A stretch of DNA of 64,000 nt from Blastocatellia bacterium. Lineage in GTDB: Bacteria > Acidobacteriota > Blastocatellia > Pyrinomonadales > Pyrinomonadaceae. The notes under the pieces are model-generated. The model was not told the origin of the DNA. It worked only from the letters and a program-made list of their open reading frames with translations, and made no database searches. Positions within the stretch are counted from its first letter, which is position 1; every line of letters starts with the position of its first letter. The translations under genes were made by a program, and so were the position numbers. The DNA lies in contig PMSM01000014.1 in NCBI GenBank assembly GCA_003168335.1, positions 186,001-250,000 on the forward strand, in the 5' to 3' direction. This document shows positions 41,984 to 49,302 of this stretch, one piece after another.

Positions 41984-42775
41984 TTACCGAATCACTCCCG
42001 TAGAGGGACTTGAAGCGCTCGCATACAATCGCTTCTGCATTCGTCCTGCGACGTAAGCCAGGCGGCCGGCTTTGATCGCGAGCTTCATGGCCTCGGCCAT
42101 CTTTGCCGGCTCCTCAGCCTCAGCGATTGCAGTATTCATCAACACTGCGTCGGCCCCCAGCTCCATGGCGATAGTGGCATCGCTGGCTGTGCCCACTCCG
42201 GCATCGACGATAATGGTGGCGTCCGGAAGTTGTTCGCGCATGATGCGGAGGTTCGTAGGATTCTGTACGCCGAGGCCGGATCCGATTGGCGCCGCCAGAG
42301 GCATGACCGCCGCACAACCGGCGTCAAGAAGTTTTTTGGCCATGATCAAATCGTCGCTAAAGTAAGGCAGCACGATAAAACCTTCTTTGACGAGAATGCG
42401 GGCCGCCTCCAGGGTCTGTTCGTTGTCGGGAAAGAGCGTGGTTTGGTCGCCGATTACTTCCAGCTTGATCCATTCCGTCTGCAGGGCTTCGCGCGCCAGG
42501 CGCGCCGTGCGCACGGCTTCATCCGCCGAATAGCAGCCGGCCGTGTTCGGCAGGAGTTTGAGTGACGGATCCAAATGATCCAGAAATGATTCGCTGCTTC
42601 GATCCAGCGGTACGCGACGGACCGCGATGGTCACCATCTCGGTGCCCGACGAACGATGGGCGGCCTTCATCTCGTCATAACTTCGATACTTGCCGGTGCC
42701 AATGATTATTCGCGAATTAAACGCGTGGCCGGCAATTTCAAAGCCATCGGTTAGTGCTGCTACTGCGGTGGACAT
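41984..42775 (-). CDS. thiG: Thiazole synthase
   Basis: Forms the thiazole phosphate of thiamine from deoxyxylulose phosphate, dehydroglycine and ThiS thiocarboxylate. The 263 residues match Thi[11 protein letters not shown] near the N-terminus, the Schiff-base lysine in WIKLEVIGD, and phosphate-binding [16 protein letters not shown] and [21 protein letters not shown]. It follows thiS by 48 bases on the same strand. No other thiamine gene (thiF, thiO/thiH, thiE) and no TPP riboswitch is visible in the window. Confidence 0.95.
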   Translation of the reverse strand: MSTAVAALTDGFEIAGHAFNSRIIIGTGKYRSYDEMKAAHRSSGTEMVTIAVRRVPLDRSSESFLDHLDPSLKLLPNTAGCYSADEAVRTARLAREALQTEWIKLEVIGDQTTLFPDNEQTLEAARILVKEGFIVLPYFSDDLIMAKKLLDAGCAAVMPLAAPIGSGLGVQNPTNLRIMREQLPDATIIVDAGVGTASDATIAMELGADAVLMNTAIAEAEEPAKMAEAMKLAIKAGRLAYVAGRMQKRLYASASSPSTGVIR

Positions 42776-42823
42776 GAAATCGAGCTTCCTTCTTTCCGAA
42801 TCCTGGAAAGACTGTACACCTGA

Positions 42824-43093
42824 CTAAAGCGAAACCAGAAACTGCTCAACTGCTTTAAAGCCGCCGCCTGCTTCCTGCCTACTGCTTTCCGCATCTCCCC
42901 CGCCTACGAAATGAACAATCTCAATTCGGTCACCATCAGCGAGTATCGTTTCCGCCCACTTATCGCGTCGGACTACCCGTTGATTGAGCTCGACGGCGAT
43001 TCGCGTCGGCGCCAAAGACAGTTCGCCGACGAGATCGTCCAAAGTCGTGCCGGCCCCCACTTCGCGACTTTCACCGTTGATTTGAACCCACAA
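42824..43093 (-). CDS. thiS: Sulfur carrier protein ThiS with C-terminal extension past Gly-Gly
   Basis: A small ubiquitin-like sulfur carrier. Residues 1-66 are typical: [49 protein letters not shown]. Normal ThiS ends at the Gly-Gly so that its carboxylate can be adenylated and thiolated. Here the frame continues for 23 residues ([20 protein letters not shown] and three more) before a stop. The DNA for the extension is rich in GCAG words and looks like intergenic repeat sequence read through. The start is TTG at 43093 without a strong ribosome site. Function would need cleavage after the Gly-Gly, or the gene is inactive. Confidence 0.88.
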   Translation of the reverse strand: MWVQINGESREVGAGTTLDDLVGELSLAPTRIAVELNQRVVRRDKWAETILADGDRIEIVHFVGGGDAESSRQEAGGGFKAVEQFLVSL

Positions 43094-43108
43094 GGTTTGT
43101 TTTCCAAT

Positions 43109-43864
43109 TCAGGAGGATTTAGCCGGCAGGATGATCCTCCGCAGCTCGGCGGTTTCGCCGTCTATGTCCGCTTGCACCAGGATTGCCGCCCGTCCTGTTT
43201 CGAACGTCGGGAACAGCACCGGAATCGACGCGATGCCTTCGGTATTAGTGGTGGACGAAATCGAGGTGGGCCGAAAATTCGTACCAAGTATTTTCACAAC
43301 TATGCGCGCCTGCCGCGCAGGCTCCCCCCGGTTGCCGCCAGCGCGGCCCACCAGCACCCGCAAGGTCACCGACTTCCCGGCCCTCAGCTCTTCTTCGTCG
43401 AGCAAGATCACTTTTAGTTCTTGGTCTTCCGCGCGCTGGGAAATCGGAAACCGATCCGGCGCGGCAGCGACGCCTTTGCTTTCGGTTTTTTCATTCGCGC
43501 CATCCGCTTTGTTTGTTTGGGCTCCATCAGTCGCTTCCTGAGTTGGAGTCTGAGCAACAGATTGCTGGCGCCGCATAGTCTTCTCAGCCAGGTCGCGCTC
43601 GCTCAAACGCTTGAGATCCTCAATCCGACCAGCGTGCACGGCGGCGCAGATCAGTTTGTGCTGCCGAGAAAGACGCTGTGCGAGGACCCCTTCATCAAAG
43701 CCGCGAGAAATGAGATCGTCATACGGCGAGCGCTTACTGGCCAGGATCGCGCCCCCGGCGTACACCAGCGAAAGAATGAACGGCGTCTGCAGACCTTTAT
43801 CTTCGGTCTGAACGTGATAGACGACGCCGTCGTACTCGACATCTGTGTTAAAGCCCGTAAGCAC
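43109..43864 (-). CDS. Hypothetical protein upstream of thiS
   Basis: A 251-residue soluble protein. The N-terminal part (MLTGFNTDVEYDGVVYHVQTEDKGLQTPFILSLVYAGGAILASKR, 1-100) looks like a conserved acidobacterial domain; a low-complexity linker (about 105-145, Gln/Thr/Lys) leads to a C-terminal beta-rich domain (about 148-251) with GKSVTLRVLVGR, ARIVVKILGTNFRPTSISSTTNTEGIASIPVLFP, an Ig-like pattern. It ends 15 bases before thiS, so it shares the thi transcript. I do not know its function; a link to thiamine is inference from position only. Confidence 0.7.
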   Translation of the reverse strand: MLTGFNTDVEYDGVVYHVQTEDKGLQTPFILSLVYAGGAILASKRSPYDDLISRGFDEGVLAQRLSRQHKLICAAVHAGRIEDLKRLSERDLAEKTMRRQQSVAQTPTQEATDGAQTNKADGANEKTESKGVAAAPDRFPISQRAEDQELKVILLDEEELRAGKSVTLRVLVGRAGGNRGEPARQARIVVKILGTNFRPTSISSTTNTEGIASIPVLFPTFETGRAAILVQADIDGETAELRRIILPAKSS

Positions 43865-43993
43865 TGTTAAAGTCGCGTTTCAAGTCGGGAGTTAATTTCA
43901 AGAACTTCAGAGAGGCAATGCGAACGTTAACACAACGATTTTTCCACGGTCAATCTATTCCGATTGGGAAGGTCAAATCGACAGAGAAACAGC

Positions 43994-44022
43994 TTGACAC
44001 TCTCTGATCCTTCCCCTACGAT
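43994..44022 (+). promoter_or_regulatory. Sigma-70-type promoter of the nuo operon
   Basis: TTGACA (43994-43999) and TACGAT (44017-44022) with an ideal 17-base spacer, 87 bases upstream of nuoA and pointing into it. The region from 43865 to here also serves the divergent unknown-thiS-thiG operon. Confidence 0.75.
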
Positions 44023-44108
44023 CAGCTTGTACAATGATTCTCAAGCTGAGCTTTCAGTAATCCGGCGTCGCACATCTGGGCGCTCGAACTGCGGTCAGTC
44101 TAACAGAG

Positions 44109-44576
44109 ATGACTTTCAATCTAATCGATTACCTGCCGGTGCTGTTGATGTTCGTCGTCGCGGCCGGGTTCGCGATCACGTTCATTGGCCTATCTCAACT
44201 TGTCGGCCAGCGCAAACGCACGCGCACCAAGCTGATGCCTTACGAATGCGGTAAGGATCCAGTCGGGTCCGCGCGCGAACGGTTCTCGGTCAAGTTTTAT
44301 CTGATCGCAATGCTCTTCATCCTGTTCGACATTGAAGTCATCTTTCTGGTGCCCTGGGCCGTCGTCTTCAAGCGGCTTTCGAGCCCTGAATATGGCCTGA
44401 GCAATGTCGTCTATTTTGAAATGCTCATTTTTATCACCCTGCTGGCGGCGGGCCTGATTTATGTGATTAAGAAGGGGGCGTTGGATTGGACTGAAGGAGC
44501 CCGCCGCGAAGCGGAAGCCGAAGGGCGTCTGCTGGAAGCGACCGAAGAGCGAGACACGCGGGTGAAAGCGGCTTAA
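44109..44576 (+). CDS. nuoA: NADH-quinone oxidoreductase subunit A
   Basis: A 155-residue membrane subunit of complex I with three spans (about 8-30, 62-90 and 100-122). The conserved loop [35 protein letters not shown] is intact. The C-terminal 25 residues are charged and longer than in most NuoA. First gene of the operon, 35 bases before nuoB. Confidence 0.96.
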   Translation: MTFNLIDYLPVLLMFVVAAGFAITFIGLSQLVGQRKRTRTKLMPYECGKDPVGSARERFSVKFYLIAMLFILFDIEVIFLVPWAVVFKRLSSPEYGLSNVVYFEMLIFITLLAAGLIYVIKKGALDWTEGARREAEAEGRLLEATEERDTRVKAA

Positions 44577-44611
44577 CAAGCGCGCAAGTTATCAACCTGC
44601 GCAACAAGATT

Positions 44612-45235
44612 ATGGGACTGGAAAACATCATTGCTGAGGCGCTGCCGGAAGTTTTGACGACCCGGCTGGATTCGCTGATCAATTGGGCGCGCAAATCGTC
44701 GCTGTGGCCGGCAACGTTTGGCCTGGCCTGCTGCGCGATTGAGATGATGAATGCGACCAGTGCGCGAAATGACCTGGCTCGGTTCGGTTCGGAAGTCTTT
44801 CGGGCCTCGCCCAGGCAGGCGGACGTGATGATTGTTTCGGGCCGAGTTTCGCGCAAGATGGCCCCAGTGCTGCGACGCATCTACGATCAGATGCCGGAAC
44901 CAAAATGGGTCATCTCAATGGGCGCGTGCGCCACCTCGGGCGGCGTGTTCGACAACTACGCGATCGTCCAGGGCGTCGACAAGATCGTGCCCGTTGACGT
45001 TTACATTCCCGGCTGTCCGCCGCGGCCTGAGATGCTCATTCATGCCGTGATGATGTTGCAAGACAAAGTGATGAAGGAATCGATCAGGGATCGCCGGGAC
45101 GCTCCTGACGAAGAAGCGCGCGAGGCGATGACGCCGGGCACGTTGCCAGTTACCGATGGCTCGACCCTGCGGGACACCGCCAGACCGCAGGCTTACACCA
45201 TCGCTTCGAAGCACGAAAAGCGGCGTTCGTTTTAA
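44612..45235 (+). CDS. nuoB: NADH-quinone oxidoreductase subunit B
   Basis: Carries iron-sulfur cluster N2 next to the quinone site. The 207 residues include the ligand pair Cys40-Cys41 in ACCAIEMM, the GACATSGG cysteine and [23 protein letters not shown] is conserved. The C-terminus extends about 35 polar residues past the core. It lies between nuoA and nuoC. Confidence 0.96.
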   Translation: MGLENIIAEALPEVLTTRLDSLINWARKSSLWPATFGLACCAIEMMNATSARNDLARFGSEVFRASPRQADVMIVSGRVSRKMAPVLRRIYDQMPEPKWVISMGACATSGGVFDNYAIVQGVDKIVPVDVYIPGCPPRPEMLIHAVMMLQDKVMKESIRDRRDAPDEEAREAMTPGTLPVTDGSTLRDTARPQAYTIASKHEKRRSF

Positions 45236-45271
45236 GATTCAATCCTAGGAAGGGACTTCCCGGAAAGTCAG

Positions 45272-45814
45272 ATGGAAGCACAGAACACGCAAGCGGGCCT
45301 GTCCAATAACTCAACATCCAGCACGCCGGAAGGCCCAGCGCCGTCGCCTATCGCGGCGGCGTTACAGCGTGAACATCCGGGGTGGGCGCATGAAGTCATC
45401 GAAGCTCTGGGTGAGACAACGATCGTTGTTCCCCGCGAACACATCGTGGCCGCGTGCGCCTTTCTAAAGGTCACCCCAGGTTTGGAGTTCAACTTTCTCG
45501 CCGATCTGTGCGGCTTTGATCGCGGACCTGAAGAAGAGCCGCGGTTTGAGGTCAACTACCATCTGTTCTCGACTACCAGGCATCATCGAGTTCGTTTGAA
45601 GGTGGTTGTGACCGAAGACGACATTCACGTTCCGACCGTGTCGACTGTCTGGCGCACCGCAAATTGGCATGAACGAGAGACTTACGATCTATTCGGCGTG
45701 ATCTTCGATGATCATCCCGATCTGCGGCGCATTCTTTTGCCAGAGGACTGGCAGGGTCATGCCCTGCGGAAGGATTTTCCATTGAGAGGGTACGAGCCGT
45801 ACAGCCTGGAATAG
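45272..45814 (+). CDS. nuoC: NADH-quinone oxidoreductase subunit C
   Basis: A 180-residue peripheral-arm subunit (30-kDa type). The core LEFNFLADLCGFDRG, FEVNYHLFSTTRHHRVRLKVVV, STVWRTANWHERETYDLFGVIFDDHPDLRRILLPEDWQGHALRKDFPL is complete. It is separate from nuoD, unlike the E. coli fusion. An ATAGGACCT repeat follows 8 bases after its stop. Confidence 0.95.
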   Translation: MEAQNTQAGLSNNSTSSTPEGPAPSPIAAALQREHPGWAHEVIEALGETTIVVPREHIVAACAFLKVTPGLEFNFLADLCGFDRGPEEEPRFEVNYHLFSTTRHHRVRLKVVVTEDDIHVPTVSTVWRTANWHERETYDLFGVIFDDHPDLRRILLPEDWQGHALRKDFPLRGYEPYSLE

Positions 45815-45822
45815 ACTTAACC

Positions 45823-45846
45823 CATAGGACCTGTCAGACCTATTCG
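45823..45846. repeat. ATAGGWCCTAT repeat (family C) between nuoC and nuoD
   Basis: CATAGGACCTGTCAGACCTA then TTCG: two imperfect units close to those in fabD and after nuoE. It ends 12 bases before the nuoD start. Confidence 0.65.
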
Positions 45847-45858
45847 CCCAAAGCTCAG

Positions 45859-47076
45859 ATGACTGCAACACTAGACATTCCGCCGCAATTCGAGATTGTC
45901 GATCGCCCGCTCGACACACAGATGACCATCTCGATGGGGCCGCAGCATCCATCCACACATGGAGTGCTGCGTCTCGAACTAGTGCTCGACGGCGAGATGG
46001 TGGTCAAGTCCACGCCCGACATCGGGTATCTACACACCGGGATGGAGAAGTTGTTCGAGTACCGAAAGTATCAACAGGGGATCGTCATCACCGATCGGAT
46101 GGATTACCTCAATCCCCTCGGAAACAACCTGGCCTACGTAATGGCTGTGGAGAAACTGTTGCAGCTCGAGATTCCAGAGCGCGCCCAGACAATTCGCGTC
46201 CTGATGTGCGAACTGCAGCGGATCGCATCGCATCTTGTCTGGCTCGGCACCCACGCGCTGGATCTTGGCGCCATGACGGTTTTCTTTTACTGCTTCCGCG
46301 AGCGCGAAAAGATCCTGAACCTGATCGAAGCGGCATCGGGTGGCCGTCTGACGCCATCTTACTTTCGCATCGGCGGTTTGATGATGGACTTGCCATCGGG
46401 TTTCGAGCGGCGAGTCAAACAGTTCCAGGACGCCTTTCCGAAAGCACTCAACGATTTTGACAAGCTGGTTACCGGCAATAGAATTTTTCAAAAGCGCACG
46501 CAGGGCGTCGGTTACATTTCGGCCGAGGACGCGATTGATTGGGGTTTGTCGGGGCCCTGCCTGCGCGGCAGCGGCGTCGCAATCGACATTCGTCGCGTGA
46601 ACCCATACACCGGCTATGAAAAGTATGACTTCGAAATTGTGACTGAGGACGACGGCGACGTTTGGGCGCGCTACCTGGTCCGCATGCGCGAGATGAAAGA
46701 GTCACACAAGATTGTTGAGCAGGCGCTGGCGCGTCTGGCGCCCGGACCCGTCAAAGCCGATGCGCCGAAGGTCGTGCTTCCCGATCGCGAAGCGATGAAG
46801 ACACACATGGACGCCTTGATTCATCATTTCCTGATCGTGGCTGAAGGATTCGATGTGCCGGCCGGCGAAGTCTATCACCCGATCGAAGCTTCGAAGGGTG
46901 AACTCGGCGTTTACATCAAGTCGACCGGCGGCCCAAAACCGGCACGCGTGCACTTTCGCGGCCCGAGCTTTGTTAATCTTTCGGCGCTGCCGCATATGTC
47001 GCACGGCGCCATGGTGGCGGACATTGTCGCGATAATCGGATCGCTGGATATTGTGCTGGGGGAGATCGATCGCTAA
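45859..47076 (+). CDS. nuoD: NADH-quinone oxidoreductase subunit D
   Basis: The 405-residue 49-kDa-type subunit that forms the quinone pocket with NuoB. Visible signatures: MTISMGPQHPSTHGVLRLELVLDGE, IGYLHTGMEKLFEYRKYQQGIVITDRMDYLNPLGNN, CELQRIASHLVWLGTHALDLGAMT, GLSGPCLRGSG and the C-terminal LGEIDR. A family-A paired palindrome starts 4 bases after its stop. Confidence 0.97.
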   Translation: MTATLDIPPQFEIVDRPLDTQMTISMGPQHPSTHGVLRLELVLDGEMVVKSTPDIGYLHTGMEKLFEYRKYQQGIVITDRMDYLNPLGNNLAYVMAVEKLLQLEIPERAQTIRVLMCELQRIASHLVWLGTHALDLGAMTVFFYCFREREKILNLIEAASGGRLTPSYFRIGGLMMDLPSGFERRVKQFQDAFPKALNDFDKLVTGNRIFQKRTQGVGYISAEDAIDWGLSGPCLRGSGVAIDIRRVNPYTGYEKYDFEIVTEDDGDVWARYLVRMREMKESHKIVEQALARLAPGPVKADAPKVVLPDREAMKTHMDALIHHFLIVAEGFDVPAGEVYHPIEASKGELGVYIKSTGGPKPARVHFRGPSFVNLSALPHMSHGAMVADIVAIIGSLDIVLGEIDR

Positions 47077-47080
47077 TTGA

Positions 47081-47151
47081 TGTCCGACAAACTTCAGTTT
47101 GTCGCTTGATAGTCTTAATGAGACCAACGACAAACTGAAGTTTGTCGGACA
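47081..47151. repeat. Paired palindrome, family A, between nuoD and nuoE
   Basis: Arms at 47081-47104 and 47128-47151 are exact 24-bp inverted copies around the palindromic core GACAAACTTCAGTTTGTC. The 23-base spacer is AT-rich. The right arm ends 4 bases before the nuoE ATG, so any ribosome site for nuoE would lie inside the hairpin. Confidence 0.92.
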
Positions 47152-47155
47152 GTTT

Positions 47156-47686
47156 ATGAGTCAGCAGCCAATCAACATTCAACGCCTTTCACAGCCGGTG
47201 CAGATGCCCGATGAGATCGCGACTTTTTCGCCTAAGGTCGAGGCGGAAATCGACAGGCATCTGGCGAAATATCCGGTGATGCGTTCGGCGATTTTGCCGC
47301 TCATGTTCATTGTGCAGCGTGAGCGTGGGTATCTGGATCCTCCCGGGGTCTCTTATCTGGCCAAGCGTTTGAATTTGCGGATCACGGACATCTGGGAGGT
47401 CGCAACCTTCTATTCGATGCTCCATCTCAAGCCGATTGGCAAATATCACATCCAGGTGTGCAAAACCCTTTCGTGCAAACTTCTTGGCTCGGACAAGATC
47501 ACGCAGCTTTGCGTAAAGAAGCTCGGCATTAAGGTGGGCGAGATGACGGCTGACGGCCGCTTCTCTCTATCAGAAGTTGAATGTCTCGGTTCGTGCGGGA
47601 CCGCCCCGATGTTTCAGATTAATTTTGATTATCACGAGAATCTGACGGCTGAGAAAGTCGATCAGATTCTGGAGTCGTTAGCGTGA
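47156..47686 (+). CDS. nuoE: NADH-quinone oxidoreductase subunit E
   Basis: A 176-residue subunit binding the N1a [2Fe-2S] cluster: the four ligands are in CKTLSCKLLG and CLGSCGTAPM. ATFYSMLHLKPIGKYHIQVC is conserved. I start at MSQQPINIQRL (47156); reading from further upstream would translate the palindrome. The stop is directly followed by an ATAGGTCCTAT repeat. Confidence 0.95.
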   Translation: MSQQPINIQRLSQPVQMPDEIATFSPKVEAEIDRHLAKYPVMRSAILPLMFIVQRERGYLDPPGVSYLAKRLNLRITDIWEVATFYSMLHLKPIGKYHIQVCKTLSCKLLGSDKITQLCVKKLGIKVGEMTADGRFSLSEVECLGSCGTAPMFQINFDYHENLTAEKVDQILESLA

Positions 47687-47722
47687 AATAGGTCCTATAT
47701 GACTGATAGGTCCTATAGGAAC
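47687..47722. repeat. ATAGGTCCTAT repeat (family C) between nuoE and nuoF
   Basis: Two perfect ATAGGTCCTAT palindromic units at 47688-47698 and 47705-47715, 6 bases apart, starting directly after the nuoE stop codon. Confidence 0.85.
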
Positions 47723-47743
47723 TAAGCAAAGCACAAGAAGATC

Positions 47744-49060
47744 ATGTTTATTGGCGCCATCGGATGTGAACCACTTCAGCTCCGGCGAGTTCATCTCGAG
47801 AACTCGCGGTGGCTCGACGTCTATCGCCGGAACGGCGGCTACGAAGCGATCAAGAAGGTGCTTGATACGATGTCGCCTGACGACGTCATCAACGAAATGA
47901 AGAAGTCCGCGCTGCGCGGTCGCGGCGGCGCCGGATTTCCGACCGGAATGAAATGGAGTTTCGTCCCCAAAGACTCGCCGAAGGCCAAGTATGTCGTCTG
48001 CAATGCGGACGAGTCGGAGCCCGGCACGTTCAAGGATCGCTACTTAATGGAACGCGATCCGCACATGCTGATCGAAGGCATCCTGATCGCAGCCTACGCG
48101 CTCGGCGCGAAAACGAATTACATCTACACCCGCGGTGAATACAAATACCTGATCGACATCATGGACGTCGCCCTGGATGAAGCGCGCGCCGCCGGTCTGC
48201 TCGGCAACAAGATTCTCGGCTCTGACTTCTCCTGTGAAATCTACACGCACACCGGAGCAGGTGCGTACATCTGCGGTGAAGAGACCGCTTTGCTTAGCTC
48301 GCTGGAAGGCATGCGTGGTCATCCGCGCATGAAACCTCCCTTCCCTGCTATCTCCGGTCTTTACGCATCGCCGACAGTCGTCAACAACGTCGAGACGCTT
48401 ACCGCGGTGCCCGACATCATCAAGATGGGCGGCGAAGCTTATCAGAAACTCGGCACTGAGAAGAGCGGCGGCACAAAGCTTTGGGCAGTCTCAGGCCATG
48501 TCAATCAGCCCGGTGTTTACGAGTTGCCGATGGGCTATGACGACATGGAGAAGTTCATCATGGAAGACTGCGGCGGCATTGCTAACGGCAAGCAGTTGAA
48601 GGCGGTGATTCCCGGCGGGTCCTCGGTGTACATCATGCGAGCCGATCAAATTATCGGGAAAGACGTGCGCATGGATTACGAGGGTTTGGTTGCGGGCGGC
48701 TCGATGGTTGGCTCCGGCGGGTTCATCGTCATGGACGAGACGGTCGACATATTTGAATCGACCAAGAACCTGACTGAGTTTTACAAACACGAATCGTGCG
48801 GCTGGTGCACGCCCTGCCGCGAAGGCACCGACTGGCTGGTTAAGATTTTCAAGCGCATCGAAAATGGCGGCGGCCGTCCGGAGGACGCGCAACTGCTGCT
48901 CGATATTTGTGACAACATTGAAGGCAAATCGTTTTGCCCGCTCGGCGATGCGGCGGCCTGGCCGATTCAATCGGCGGTTAAGAGATTCCCGGAAGATTTT
49001 GAGAAGCATCTCGTTAACAATTCTCGCGGTGAGTCGAAACATAAAGGAGAGTTGCTATGA
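47744..49060 (+). CDS. nuoF: NADH-quinone oxidoreductase subunit F
   Basis: The 438-residue NADH- and FMN-binding subunit. GRGGAGFPTGMKWSFV binds FMN/NADH, YICGEETALLSSLEG is the second nucleotide motif, and the N3 [4Fe-4S] ligands lie in ESCGWCTPCREG and a later cysteine in KSFCPLGD. It overlaps the next small gene by 4 bases (ATGA). Confidence 0.96.
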   Translation: MFIGAIGCEPLQLRRVHLENSRWLDVYRRNGGYEAIKKVLDTMSPDDVINEMKKSALRGRGGAGFPTGMKWSFVPKDSPKAKYVVCNADESEPGTFKDRYLMERDPHMLIEGILIAAYALGAKTNYIYTRGEYKYLIDIMDVALDEARAAGLLGNKILGSDFSCEIYTHTGAGAYICGEETALLSSLEGMRGHPRMKPPFPAISGLYASPTVVNNVETLTAVPDIIKMGGEAYQKLGTEKSGGTKLWAVSGHVNQPGVYELPMGYDDMEKFIMEDCGGIANGKQLKAVIPGGSSVYIMRADQIIGKDVRMDYEGLVAGGSMVGSGGFIVMDETVDIFESTKNLTEFYKHESCGWCTPCREGTDWLVKIFKRIENGGGRPEDAQLLLDICDNIEGKSFCPLGDAAAWPIQSAVKRFPEDFEKHLVNNSRGESKHKGELL

Positions 49061-49290
49061 CCGACCAGGAGTATCAGCGTCTGCAGAATCTTTTAAGTAC
49101 TGTCATCGAACAACAAGCAACTTTCGCCGAAAACCAAGCGAAAGCTGACGCGCGAATGACCCGGCACGAAGAGTCAATTGGGGCGCTTCTTACGATTGCT
49201 GAAATACATGATCAGCAGTTTGCGGAAACCGACGAGCGTATCAATGCTCTAGTGAACGTTGTAGAAAAATATATATCTAAAGAACACTAA
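49057..49290 (+). CDS. Small coiled-coil protein encoded between nuoF and nuoG
   Basis: A 77-residue, highly charged helical protein (MTDQEYQRLQNLLSTVIEQQ... IHDQQFAETDERINALVNVVEKYIS) with heptad-like spacing of Leu, Ile and Val, so a coiled coil is likely. Its ATG overlaps the nuoF stop (ATGA), showing translational coupling with a GGAGAG ribosome site inside nuoF, and nuoG follows 12 bases later. I know no complex I subunit of this type. Its arrangement argues that it is expressed with complex I. Confidence 0.75.
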   Translation: MTDQEYQRLQNLLSTVIEQQATFAENQAKADARMTRHEESIGALLTIAEIHDQQFAETDERINALVNVVEKYISKEH

Positions 49291-49302
49291 CAGAACCCTC
49301 TC

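Noticed and set aside
43865-43993. TPP riboswitch ahead of the thi operon
   Set aside because: No CTGAGA-type core or matching stems are seen on the minus strand of this leader.
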